The notes beneath the pieces are model-generated. The model did not search any database. It was not told the origin of the DNA and was given only the letters and a program-made list of their open reading frames with translations. This document shows positions 16,502 through 25,800 of a stretch of DNA of 64,000 nt, piece after piece. Numbering within the stretch: position 1 is the first letter of the stretch; each line of letters opens with the position of its first letter. Origin of the DNA: Embleya scabrispora (GTDB taxonomy: Bacteria; Actinomycetota; Actinomycetes; Streptomycetales; Streptomycetaceae); contig NZ_MWQN01000001.1 of the NCBI RefSeq assembly GCF_002024165.1, positions 5,766,001 through 5,830,000 on the forward strand. Direction: 5' to 3'. The position numbers and the translations under genes were made by a program.

Positions 16502-17383
16502 ATGCCGGACCGCATCGCCACGACAGTCGACGGACGCACCGTGACCCTCTCCCACCTGGACAAGGTCTGGTGGCCCGAGACCGGGTACACCAAGGGCCAG
16601 GCGCTGGACTACTACGCCAAGGTGGCCCCCGTGCTGCTTCCGCACGTCGCCGGACGCGCCGCCTCGTTCATCCGCCTCCCCGACGGCGTCGAGGGCGGGA
16701 CCCGGTTCTACGCGAAGCACGTGCCGCCCGGTGCGCCCGAGTGGGTGAGCACGATCGAGGTGGTCGGGCACGAGGAAACCAGGCGGCAGGTCGACGTCGA
16801 CTCCCTGGCCACGCTCATGTGGGCGGCCAACCTGGCGGCGATCGAGATCCACGTGCCGCAGTGGGGCACCGACCCGGACGCCCACGACCGGCTGGTCCTG
16901 GACCTGGACCCCGGCCCCGGCGCGGGGATGGCCGAGTGTCGCGAGGTCGCGCTGCTGGCCCGGGACGTGCTCGCCGAGGACGGGCTGACCTGCGTGGTCA
17001 AGACGTCCGGGAGCAAGGGCCTGCACCTGTACGCGGCCCTCGAACCGACTCCGGAGGCGGCCACGAGCGCCTACGCGAAGGCGCTCGCACAACGCCTGGA
17101 ACGGGAGCGGCCCGAACTGGTCGTGCACCGGATGGCCAAGAACCTGCGGGCCGGCCGGGTCTTCGTGGACTGGAGCCAGAACGCCTCCGCCAAGACCACC
17201 GCCGCGCCGTACACCCTGCGGGCGGGCCCGGAACCGACCGTGTCCGCCCCGGTGACCTGGGCCGAGATCGACTCGGCCGCGGAACTGACCTTCGGGCCCG
17301 CCGAGGTGCTGGAACGCGTGGCCCGGGACGGCGACGGCTTCGCGCCACTGCTGGCGGCGCGGACCACGGGGCGGCTGCCCTAA
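16502..17383 (+). CDS. ligD: LigD-type DNA polymerase/primase (NHEJ end-processing)
   Basis: The protein is 293 residues and is the stand-alone polymerase domain of the LigD type (archaeo-eukaryotic primase fold). The two metal Asp residues are D134 and D136 in LVLDLDPGPGAG. SGSKGLHLY (169-177) and the third Asp in FVDWSQN (D223) are in place. It adds nucleotides, often ribonucleotides, at DNA ends held by Ku. In many bacteria this domain is fused to ligase and phosphoesterase domains; here it is separate. The gene is divergent from ku and convergent with the ligase gene, with a gap of only 24 bases between stops. Confidence 0.93.
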   Translation: MPDRIATTVDGRTVTLSHLDKVWWPETGYTKGQALDYYAKVAPVLLPHVAGRAASFIRLPDGVEGGTRFYAKHVPPGAPEWVSTIEVVGHEETRRQVDVDSLATLMWAANLAAIEIHVPQWGTDPDAHDRLVLDLDPGPGAGMAECREVALLARDVLAEDGLTCVVKTSGSKGLHLYAALEPTPEAATSAYAKALAQRLERERPELVVHRMAKNLRAGRVFVDWSQNASAKTTAAPYTLRAGPEPTVSAPVTWAEIDSAAELTFGPAEVLERVARDGDGFAPLLAARTTGRLP

Positions 17384-17407
17384 CGGCGCCGGGGCCGCGT
17401 CGCGTGC

Positions 17408-18358
17408 TCAGTCCTCGGCCAGGTCCGGGCGTAGGCGGTGCCAGACCGGGTGGCGCAGGAGACCGGCACGGGTGCGGGTGGCGTAGCGGACCTCGCCGAC
17501 CAGACGCGGCAGCACCCAGTGGGCGTCGACGAGGGCCGGCTCCGGGGTGAACGGGCACGCGTCGATCGCGGACACCCGCAACAACTCGCCGAGCATGGTC
17601 CGCTCCCGATCGGCGAAGCCGGACCCGACCGCGCCGACGAAGCGCAGCAGGCCGGCCTCGCGTACCCCCACGAGCAGCGCGCCGGGCAGGTGCGACAACC
17701 GGCCGCGACCGGGCAGCCAGCCGCCCACGACCACGTCCAGGGTCTGTGCGTGCCGGATCTTCACCCAGTCCGCCGAGCGCGCCCCGGGCGTGTACACCGA
17801 ATCCAGCCGCTTGCAGACCAGCCCCTCCAGGCCCGCCTCCCGGGTGGCCGCGAGGGCGGTCTCGCCGTGTCCGATCAGCGCGGTCGGCGTCGACCAGTGC
17901 GATCCGTGCAGGCCGAGTCCCTCCAGCAGGCGGCGTCGCTCCAGGTACGGGCGGTCCACCGTGGTCCGCCGATCCAGGAACAGCACGTCGAAGAGCAACA
18001 GCCGGACGGGCACCACGTCGCGCATCCGGGCCGCCTCGGCGGGGTGGTCGACCAGGCCCATCCGGGACTGCAACCGCTCGAAGTCGCTGTGCCCGTGCCG
18101 GTCCGGCGCGACCACCTCGCCGTCCAGGATCGCCGGCCGCGCGCCCAGGACGTCGCGCAACTCCCGCAACTCCGGGTAGGCCCCGGTGATCTCCGCGCCC
18201 GAACGGGCCCGGAAGGTCACCGTCCCGTCGCCCGGGAGGTAGGTGAGACAGCGTTGACCGTCGAGTTTGGTCTCGTACGCCCAGCGCTCGTCCTCGGCCG
18301 CGGGCGGCAGCGTGCCCGGGGTGGCCAGCATCGGCGGGTAGAAGGGCAGTTCGGGCAT
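17408..18358 (-). CDS. ATP-dependent DNA ligase, LigD/LigC type
   Basis: The protein is 316 residues. The adenylated Lys is K31 in ETKLDGQR (motif I). Motif IV appears as LEGLVCKR and motif V as DWVKIR. The C-terminal part is an OB-fold ligase domain (VGGWLPGRGRLSHLPGALLVG). It seals nicks using ATP and, next to ku and the polymerase gene, most likely works in end joining. No phosphoesterase domain is fused to it and none is visible nearby. The start is ATG 18358. Confidence 0.93.
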   Translation of the reverse strand: MPELPFYPPMLATPGTLPPAAEDERWAYETKLDGQRCLTYLPGDGTVTFRARSGAEITGAYPELRELRDVLGARPAILDGEVVAPDRHGHSDFERLQSRMGLVDHPAEAARMRDVVPVRLLLFDVLFLDRRTTVDRPYLERRRLLEGLGLHGSHWSTPTALIGHGETALAATREAGLEGLVCKRLDSVYTPGARSADWVKIRHAQTLDVVVGGWLPGRGRLSHLPGALLVGVREAGLLRFVGAVGSGFADRERTMLGELLRVSAIDACPFTPEPALVDAHWVLPRLVGEVRYATRTRAGLLRHPVWHRLRPDLAED

Positions 18359-18457
18359 GGGGTGAGCGTGGTCGCACCGCCGCCGATGTACACCCGGCGT
18401 CGCCCGGACGGCGCAGCGGCCGACGACCGGGCCCTGTCCCGCGGACTCGGGCGGATT

Positions 18458-18473
18458 CGCGCGGATCCGCGCG
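18458..18473. promoter_or_regulatory. 16-bp perfect palindrome
   Basis: CGCGCGGATCCGCGCG is perfectly self-complementary and lies between the response regulator stop (18479) and the ligase start (18358). It has no loop, so it fits a protein-binding site better than a terminator. Either reading is possible. Confidence 0.35.
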
Positions 18474-18478
18474 GAGCC

Positions 18479-19138
18479 TCAGACGAGCAGGCCGCGCCGG
18501 TAGGCCTCGGCCACCGCGGCGGCGCGGTCGCGGACGCCGAGCTTGCCGTACAGGTGCAGCAAGTGGGTCTTGACCGTGGCCTCGCTCACGAACAGGGCCG
18601 CCGCGGCCTCGCGGTTGGTGGCGCCGCCGGCGACCAGGCGCAGCACCTCCGACTCGCGCGGACTGAGCACCCCCGGGGCCGGCTCGGGAGCGCGGACCCG
18701 GCCCATCACCAGGCCCGCCACCGACGGCGAGAGCACCGCCTGCCCCGCGTGCGCGGCCCGCACCCCGCGTACCAGGTCGTCGCGCGGCGCATCCTTGAGC
18801 AGGTAGCCGGTCGCCCCCGCCTCCACCGCCGGCAGTACGTCGCGGTCGGTGTCGTACGTCGTCAGCACCAACACGCGGACCTCCGGGGCTACCTCGCGCA
18901 GGGCCCGGATCGCCTCGACGCCGCCCATCCGGGGCATCCGCAGGTCCATCAGCACCACGTCCACCCCGCCCACCCGGACCCGGTCGACCGCCGCCGCGCC
19001 GTCGCCCGCCTCGCCGACCACGTCGAAGTCGGGGTCGCCGGCGAAGATGCCGCGCAGGCCGTCCCGGACCACCGGGTGATCGTCGACGATCAGCAGGCGG
19101 ATCGGGGCCTCGCCGGGGGCGGGGTGGGCGGCGCTCAT
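18479..19138 (-). CDS. LuxR-type (NarL/FixJ) response regulator
   Basis: The protein is 219 residues. The receiver domain has the acidic pair DD at 19-20, the phosphoacceptor D65 in VVLMDLRMP, and LLKDAPRDDLVRGVRAAHAG. The C-terminal LuxR helix-turn-helix reads LSPRESEVLRLVAGG then NREAAAALFVSEATVKTHL. ATG 19138 overlaps the kinase stop (ATGA), so translation is coupled. It should be phosphorylated by the kinase encoded upstream. The ABC exporter genes upstream in the same operon are the likely target. Confidence 0.93.
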   Translation of the reverse strand: MSAAHPAPGEAPIRLLIVDDHPVVRDGLRGIFAGDPDFDVVGEAGDGAAAVDRVRVGGVDVVLMDLRMPRMGGVEAIRALREVAPEVRVLVLTTYDTDRDVLPAVEAGATGYLLKDAPRDDLVRGVRAAHAGQAVLSPSVAGLVMGRVRAPEPAPGVLSPRESEVLRLVAGGATNREAAAALFVSEATVKTHLLHLYGKLGVRDRAAAVAEAYRRGLLV

Positions 19139-20493
19139 GCGGGCGTCTCCTTCGGGGTGGAGCGGAGGATGTCGGCGGGCATGCCGGTCGGGACGGACAC
19201 GTTGACCGCGGTGCCCTCGCCGGGGGCGCCCTCGATGGTGACGGTGCCGCCGACTCCGGCCACCCGGTGGCGCATCGCGTGCAGGCCGTAGCCGCCGTGC
19301 CGGTCGGGGCGGGCGTCGTCGGATCCGGCCGGGCCGACGCCGTCGTCGCGGACGTCGAGCAGGACCACGTCGTCCAGGTAGGTCAACGAGACCCCGACGC
19401 GGGTGGCGTGGGCGTGCTTCGCGACGTTGGCCAGCGCCTCCTGCGCGGCCCGGAACAGGGCCACCTCGCAGTCCACCGCAAGCGCCCGCACGACGCCGTC
19501 GGTCCCGGCGGCGGCCGGCGTGCCGGTGCTCTCGGACCAGCGCGCGACCAACTCGCCGATCGCCTCCGGCAGATGTACCCGCTCCGCGAGCAGCGCGGGC
19601 CGCAGCGCCTCGACCGAGCGGCGCGCCTCGCTCAGGCCGTCCCGGGCCAGATCGCGGGCCTGGTCGAGATGCCGCTGCCAGTCGGCCGGTACGCCGCCGT
19701 GCCGGCGGGCCTGCTCGTGCGCCGCGCCCAGTTGGGTGACGATGCCCGCCAGGCCCTGCGCGATCGTGTCGTGGATCTCGCCGGCCAGCCGCTGTCGCTC
19801 GGCCAGGACACCCGCCTCCCGGGCCTGGTTGAGCAGTTGCGCGTGCAGGCCGGTGTTCTCCCGCAGCGCGGTCTCCAGGCGTGCGTTGGCGTCGGCGAGC
19901 GCGTCGATGACCTGCTTGCGCTCCTCGTTCTGCACCTGCACGGCGTGGCCGACCAGGACGATCGCGGACGCGATGATCGCGTTGATCGCGGTGAGCGAGA
20001 GATAGAGCGGGAGGTTGCCGACGGTGAACTCGGCACGTCCGCCCATCTGGGCCAGGGTGATCACCGCGGCGGTGGCGACGGTGGCGGTCGTGCCGAGCCG
20101 GCCGAAACCGAAGCGGCGGGCGTCCACGTAGCCGAGGAAGGCGAACACCGCGAACCAGGGGTTGAGCGCGACCAGGACCGCGCTCAACCCCCACCGGACC
20201 CAGAAATAGAGGTGGAACAGGCGCGGCCGCTCCGGGCCGATCGGGCGACGGCCGTCCATCCACCACGACCAGGCGCCGGCCACGACGGTCAGGAGCAGGG
20301 CGGCCCGGTACTCGCCGGCGGAGCCGTAGCCGTGCGCGACGCTGAGGGTGGCGAGCACGGCCGAGGCGGTGAGAAGGAAGAACGGGGCGAATCTGCGGTA
20401 GCGGGCGATCCGCGCGTCGTCGCGCTCGGTGCGGTCCCGGAGGGCGGAGTGCCCGGGGCCGACCCGGCCGGGGGTGTCGTCCGCCGTCGCCAC
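19135..20493 (-). CDS. Sensor histidine kinase, HisKA_3 type
   Basis: The protein is 452 residues. Residues about 35-185 contain five or six membrane segments and no large extracellular domain. The dimerisation/phosphoacceptor box is RLAGEIHDTIAQGLAGIVTQ with H241. The ATPase domain has an N-box (LANVAKHAHATRVG) and DVRDDGVGPAG. It belongs to the NarL-coupled family. The sensor looks membrane-intrinsic, which is frequent in kinases that sense envelope-active drugs next to ABC transporters. GTG 20493 has GGAGGAAGGG upstream. It follows the permease gene by 113 bases, and two tandem repeats lie in that gap. Confidence 0.92.
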   Translation of the reverse strand: MATADDTPGRVGPGHSALRDRTERDDARIARYRRFAPFFLLTASAVLATLSVAHGYGSAGEYRAALLLTVVAGAWSWWMDGRRPIGPERPRLFHLYFWVRWGLSAVLVALNPWFAVFAFLGYVDARRFGFGRLGTTATVATAAVITLAQMGGRAEFTVGNLPLYLSLTAINAIIASAIVLVGHAVQVQNEERKQVIDALADANARLETALRENTGLHAQLLNQAREAGVLAERQRLAGEIHDTIAQGLAGIVTQLGAAHEQARRHGGVPADWQRHLDQARDLARDGLSEARRSVEALRPALLAERVHLPEAIGELVARWSESTGTPAAAGTDGVVRALAVDCEVALFRAAQEALANVAKHAHATRVGVSLTYLDDVVLLDVRDDGVGPAGSDDARPDRHGGYGLHAMRHRVAGVGGTVTIEGAPGEGTAVNVSVPTGMPADILRSTPKETPA

Positions 20494-20524
20494 GTCGATC
20501 GGCCCTTCCTCCCTGGGGCAAGTG

Positions 20525-20552
20525 CTCGGGGGTATGTACTCGGGGGTATGTA
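20525..20552. repeat. Exact tandem 14-bp repeat upstream of the histidine kinase gene
   Basis: CTCGGGGGTATGTA occurs twice back to back, followed by CGTATGTACC. It lies 32-59 bases upstream of the kinase start and just past the permease gene. Phased copies like these are typical of response-regulator or promoter sites, so an internal promoter is possible. Confidence 0.5.
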
Positions 20553-20606
20553 CGTATGTACCACCGGGATCCTCTCACCGGGCCCGGGCGGTTCGCCCGA
20601 GCCGGG

Positions 20607-21401
20607 TCACTCCCAGCGGAACCAGCGGGCCGAGGCGATGCCGAAGACCAGGGCGTAGCCGGCCAGGACCGGCAACGCGGAACCGTGCGGCCAATGACCG
20701 GCGGTCGCGTCGCCCAGGGCCCGGACGCCTGCGCCGAGCGGTGTGCAGTCGCCGATCGTGCGCAGGGTGTCCGGCATCTTGGCACGGGGCAGCCACAGGC
20801 CGGCGAAGAACATCGACACGAAGAACAACACCGCGCCCGCGCCGTTGGCGACCTTGGTGTCGGCGGCGACGGCGGAGACGAACAGCCCGATCGCGAACAG
20901 CGCGAGAGCGGTCAGGGCGATGGTGACCACGTACGCGAACGGCGCTCGCGGCAGGTGCACGCCGAACGCGAAGCGGGCGACCAGGGTGATCACGGCGGTG
21001 GCCAGCGTGGCGACCGCGCCGTGGATCAGGATCTGCGCGCCCAGCACCCGGCTCGGCGGCAGCGGCGTGGTGGACAACCGACGCAGCACACCCTTCTCCC
21101 GGTAGCCGGCCAGCACCGGCGGCATCGCGTTCAGCGCGAGCATCGCGAAGGTGAACGCGGTCAGGATCGGGACATACGCCTCGACCACGCTCTGCCCGTC
21201 GAGGTCGTCGCCGTGCTTGCGGGTGCCCGGGATCGAGCCGAGCACGACGAGCAGCACCACGGGAAAGAGCAGGCCCCACAGCAGGCCGACCGGTTCGCGC
21301 AGGAACAGGCGCAGTTCGGTACGGGTGACCCGGGCCAGGAGGCCGCGCGCGGGGCGGCGGCGGGTGAGGGTGATGGGTGCGGGGGTGGTCGCGGTGGACA
21401 T
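20607..21401 (-). CDS. ABC-2 type transporter permease
   Basis: The protein is 264 residues with about six membrane segments and the ABC-2 membrane fold (RTELRLFLREPVGLLWGLLF at the start, FFVSMFFAGLWLPRAKMP near the end). YREKGVLRRLSTTPLPP is the conserved cytoplasmic loop of DrrB-like permeases. It should form the membrane channel of an exporter with the ATPase encoded upstream, from which it is separated by 37 bases. ATG 21401 has GGAG five bases upstream. The substrate is unknown; relatives export antibiotics or lipids. Confidence 0.9.
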   Translation of the reverse strand: MSTATTPAPITLTRRRPARGLLARVTRTELRLFLREPVGLLWGLLFPVVLLVVLGSIPGTRKHGDDLDGQSVVEAYVPILTAFTFAMLALNAMPPVLAGYREKGVLRRLSTTPLPPSRVLGAQILIHGAVATLATAVITLVARFAFGVHLPRAPFAYVVTIALTALALFAIGLFVSAVAADTKVANGAGAVLFFVSMFFAGLWLPRAKMPDTLRTIGDCTPLGAGVRALGDATAGHWPHGSALPVLAGYALVFGIASARWFRWE

Positions 21402-21438
21402 GAGGGCTCCAGGGAGGAGGCGGGTGGGGGGCTGGTGC

Positions 21439-22395
21439 TCAGCGCCGGTCGACGGTGCGGGCATCTGCGCCCGCGTTGGGGTCGGTATCGGTCAGCGCCA
21501 GGTAGGCGTCGTCCAGGTCGGGGCTGTCCACGCGCAGGTTCTCGGCGATCACGCCGGCGCGGGCGAGCAGCGCGGTGACGCCGGTGAGTACGTCCGGGGC
21601 GCCGGTGATCACGATCCGGTCGTCGATCTCGGTCAGCTCCCGGACCTGGGGGAGCGCGGCCAGGTCGGCGCGCAACTCCGGGGTGAGCGGGGTCCGGGGG
21701 CGAAAGCGCACGATCTGGTGGCGGACGACCCGTTCGATCAGCGCCTGCGGGGTGTCGAGGGCGACGATCCGGCCGCCGTCGAGCACCGCGACGCGGTCGC
21801 AGAGCCGTTCGGCCTCCTCCATGAAGTGGGTGACCAGGAGCACCGTGACCCCCGCGTCGCGGATCTCCTCCACCAGCGACCAGGTGTCCCGGCGGGCCTG
21901 CGGGTCGAGTCCGGTGGTGAGCTCGTCCAGGATCACCACGCGCGGCGCGCCGATCAGCGCGAGGGCGATGGACAGCCGCTGCTGGAGGCCGCCGGAGAGT
22001 TTGGCGTACGGGGTGCGCAGATGCGCGTCGAGGCCGAGCCGGGTGAGCAGCGGGCCCGGGTCGATCGGGGCGCGGTGGCAGGCGGCGTACAGCTCGATCG
22101 CCTCGGCCACCCGCAACTTGTCCGGCAGCGCGCTCTGTTGCAGTTGCACGCCGAGCACGTGCCGCACCTCGTTGCGCTGCGTCCGCGGGTCGAGCCCGAG
22201 CACGCGCGCCGTGCCGCCGTCGGGCCGGCGCAGCCCGGTCACGCACTCGACGGTGGTCGTCTTGCCGGCTCCGTTGGGACCGACCAGGCCGAAGATCTCG
22301 CCGACGTCGACGCCGAAGGAGACGTCCCGCAGAACGGACTTGCCGGGGTAGGACTTGCTCAACCCCTCGACGCGTACCGCTTCGACATTCACCAT
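21439..22395 (-). CDS. ABC transporter ATP-binding protein (DrrA type)
   Basis: The protein is 318 residues. Walker A is GPNGAGKT (39-46), the signature is KLSGGLQQRLS, and the Walker B region reads RVVILDELTTGLDP, with Leu where most relatives have Pro after the Glu. The His of the H-loop is in LLVTHFMEEAE. The C-terminal ~90 residues are the extension seen in drug and daunorubicin-type exporters. It powers the ABC-2 permease encoded just downstream, and the operon continues with the kinase and response regulator. I chose ATG 22395; a nearby GTG at 22392 is equally possible. Confidence 0.9.
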   Translation of the reverse strand: MVNVEAVRVEGLSKSYPGKSVLRDVSFGVDVGEIFGLVGPNGAGKTTTVECVTGLRRPDGGTARVLGLDPRTQRNEVRHVLGVQLQQSALPDKLRVAEAIELYAACHRAPIDPGPLLTRLGLDAHLRTPYAKLSGGLQQRLSIALALIGAPRVVILDELTTGLDPQARRDTWSLVEEIRDAGVTVLLVTHFMEEAERLCDRVAVLDGGRIVALDTPQALIERVVRHQIVRFRPRTPLTPELRADLAALPQVRELTEIDDRIVITGAPDVLTGVTALLARAGVIAENLRVDSPDLDDAYLALTDTDPNAGADARTVDRR

Positions 22396-22869
22396 GGTGG
22401 GTGACCACTCCCCGCACTCCGGGCCGACCTCGTGCCGACCCCTACGAGGATGCGATCGGACCCGGCGCCCCCGAATCCACCGACGAGCCCCACTCACCAC
22501 GAGCCCCGGTGGACCCCCATCCACCGATCGGTGGATGACCGGACGGCGCAAACAGGCCGGCGCTTCTCATCGCGGGGGACGGAGGGCGACGCGGCGGCGG
22601 CCCATCACCGACTCGGACTGACCATGGACCGGGCACCGGGCACCGGCAGCCCAAGGCGCAACGGGCGCCGGGAACGCCCGGCCCACCGGGGGAGGCACGC
22701 CCGGCAGACTCGACCCGAGCCCCCTCCCTGCCCGGCGCTGCCGGCCGGGTTTCGCCGAGCAACGCGCCCGTCTCGTATCCCGGCCGGTCCGGGAAGGCTC
22801 CTGGCGGGCCGAATCCGGCTGCCATCCCGCGCCGTGCCGCGCCGTGCCGTGCCGCGCTCTCCGCCTCCG
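22396..22869. other. Gene-free stretch upstream of the ABC operon
   Basis: These 474 bases lie between the start of the ABC ATPase gene and the stop of the giant solenoid gene. Open frames here are low-complexity and unconvincing. The stretch holds one 18-bp palindrome (22519-22536) and a short GCGCCGTGCC-type repetition near 22828-22857. The promoter of the ABC operon should lie here. Confidence 0.5.
22519..22536. promoter_or_regulatory. 18-bp perfect palindrome upstream of the ABC-TCS operon
   Basis: ATCCACCGATCGGTGGAT is perfectly self-complementary and centred about 133 bases upstream of the ABC ATPase start. A binding site for the operon's own response regulator or another dimeric regulator is the likely meaning. 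Confidence 0.5.
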
Positions 22870-25800
22870 CTACGGGGTGCGGGTGAGCAGGTTGTGGATG
22901 GTTGAGGTCGGGGACTCCGGGTGCCATGTGGGGTCTTGGGCTGTCAGGGCCGCGTAGACGTGGGGCCAGTGGGGCTTGGTGGTCGTCAGGATGGATTCGA
23001 TTTCGGTTCGGGCTTCGTGGCCGGTCGCTCGGATTCGGGTGGGAACTTCGAGGCGGTGGGTGGACTCGGCTATCCAGCGGAGGATCGTGGCGGCGCCTCT
23101 GGCCTTGTGGACCAGGTCCCTTCCGGTGAGGTGTCCCCTCGTGACCAGGTCGTCCAGGTGGGTGTACCACGTGGCGTCGCCGAGGGCGGATCGGCCGGTG
23201 GCGATCGAGGCGCGTGCGTGTGCGGGGTCGAGGAGGGCGGAGCGGCGGGCGGCGTAGAAGTCGACCGGGCCGAGTTCGAGGAGCCTCGCGGGGGAGTCGC
23301 GCTGGAGGACGAGGCGGCTCAGGACCTCCCGGGGGAAGGGCTCTCGTTCGTGTTCGGCCAGGATCAGGTCCCAGTCCTGGATGTACGGCAGGTCCATTGC
23401 CTCGTCGGTGTCGGCAACACCGGTGCAGCGGCGCAGCTTCGCGACCAACTTGTCGCCGCTCCGCTCGCGGTCGATGCGGGCGGTGAGTGTCGCGTCGGGG
23501 TCGGCCTCGGTGAGTGCCTTGGCCACCAACCGGCCGGCCGTGGCGCCGAGCACGCCCTCCTCGACCAATGCCCCGATCCGGTCCGCGCCGCCGTGCCGCA
23601 GCAGACCGCGTGCGCCGATGAGCCGGTCCGACAACGAGACCTTCCGGCCGAGTTGCCGCAGCGCGTGCTCGACGATCTCCGGGTCGGCCGCCTCCACCTT
23701 CAGGCGCAGCGCGGACAGGAGCGAGGCGGTGGGCCGGTGGGACATCAGCAACTGCGCGCGCAGATCCGGGTCGAGCGCGAGCAGATCGTCGGGGCCGGTC
23801 GTGGGCCGACCCTGCGGCACCCGGGAGAGCACCACGCGTCGGATCGAGGCGCCCTCGTCCTCCAGGGGTGAGCCGTACAGGTCGCGGTTCAGTTCGGGGT
23901 CGTCGAGACCCAACAGCCGCTTCAGGAGCAGCGGGCTCTCGGTGTGGGTCGCGACGATCCGCAGCGCGGCGTGGTCGTTCGCGAGGAACGGGTACTCGTC
24001 CAGCGCCCGGGACGAGTACTCGATGTGCCGCGAGTACGCCCACAGCGAGGGATAGGCGTGCGGGCCGAGTCGCGGCAGGATCGCCACCAGCGCCTCGGCC
24101 GAGGCGTGCAGCAGGAGGTCGCCGGCCGGCCACAGCCAGGCGCGCGGGACCCGCCACTCGGCCTCCCACACCACCGCGGCCTCGACCGTGTGCGGGGATT
24201 CGAGGCGCTGCCAGGCGGCCTCCCGATCCGCCTCGGCGACGGGCTCGGACTCCACCGCCGTCTCCAGGAGTTCCGTGATCGGCCGATCCCCCGCCGTCCC
24301 CATCGCCGTCAGCGCCCGCAACCACCGGTCCGGGTCCACGCCCAGTCGGTCGGCCACCAGCGTGCCGACCGCCCGGTCGATCGGGGCCGCCACGATTCGG
24401 GACCGCCACTTTCGGGGCAGCGGGGTCAGCGCCCGTGTCGGGAGGATGCCGAGGATGTCGGTCGGCCCGACGATGCCGTGCCGGTAGGCGCCCTCGGCGA
24501 GGTATTCGCCGCCACCGCCGCGGCCCTCCACGAAGTAGTCCCGGATCCAGCGCAAAAACGCGGCCGGTGCGGCCGAACCCGGCCAGGTGTCCCGAGACGG
24601 GTATTGCGCGGGGCGCCCGGTCGGCCTGCCCGCCAGGATCGCGGCGACCCGGTCCGCCGTCGGCTTCTCCAGGCCCTTGTTCTCGCCGAGCGCGGCCAGC
24701 ACCTCCGGCTCGCCGAGATCGATCAGGTCGTTGGCGACCGACTCGTCGAACACCCGGCGCCCCAGGGCCACTCGCGGCTCGACCGACTCGCTCGCGAAGC
24801 ACGCCTCGTAGAGCCAGCCCGGGTACTCGTAGCCGGGCGCGTCGAATGTCGACAACGAGGCCAGCGCGGCGAGCACGGCCGGATCGTCGGGTACCGGTGC
24901 GGCCTCGGGATCGCCGCCGGCCGCGCCGGCCAGCGTGCGCAGCAGGTCCACCGCGACCAGGCGCGAGGTGCGGTCCGGCTCGGCCTCGCGCTCCCGGCTC
25001 CGCCGGGCGTTCGCCGCCGGCGTCGCCGGACTCGCGGTCGCCGGCACCGATGCGGTCAGCGCGGACTCGGCCGCCTCGCGCCGGGCCTGTACGAGCGCGG
25101 CGGCGTCGGCCCGGGCCACCTCCTCGGCGTCCGGCCGGGGGCCCGCCGCCTGCCCGGCCAGCGTGACCAGTTCGGCGAGCGAGCCGTTGAACTCCTCGAC
25201 CAGTCCCACCGCGATCGCCAACGCCTCGGTGTGGCCCGCGAGGTGATCCCGAGTCAGTTCGGTGAGCCGATCCCGCATCGGACCCACGACCAAGGTCGGG
25301 CTCATCCGCTTGATGCTCGCGACCACCGCGTGCGCGGGATAGGCGACGTCCACCAGGTCCACGGGGTCGAGCAGGCCGTGCTCGACCGCCGCGTTGGCCC
25401 AGTCCTCGTCCCGGTTGAACGCCTTGGTGCGCAACCACTCCCGCGGCGCGAAGTCGACCGCGCGACGCCCGTAATCGCGCAGGAAGTTGACCAACTCCAG
25501 TTGCAGCGAGGCCCGATCCGCGTCGGTGGCGTCCTCGTGCCGGATCAGGTCGTCGAGCGCCTCGTACGCGAACGGCTCCACACGGTTGGCCGCCATCAGC
25601 AGCGGGAAGTCGTGCGCGTACGGCTCGTGGACCAGGTCGCGCACGGCGGTTCGACTGGTCCGGGTCTGGAAGCGGTTCGGCAGCGTGGCCGGATCGTCGT
25701 ACGGCTCACCGCTCGCGCGCAGGTCGGCCAAGCCGTCCTCGGCCTTGAGCGCGGCCTCCACCCGCTTGCGGACCTGTGCGGCCGTGCTCGTGCCGGTGGC

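Noticed and set aside
22828-22857. GCGCCGTGCC-like short repetition as a functional repeat
   Set aside because: The copies are few, imperfect and of low complexity, and are expected by chance in such GC-rich DNA.
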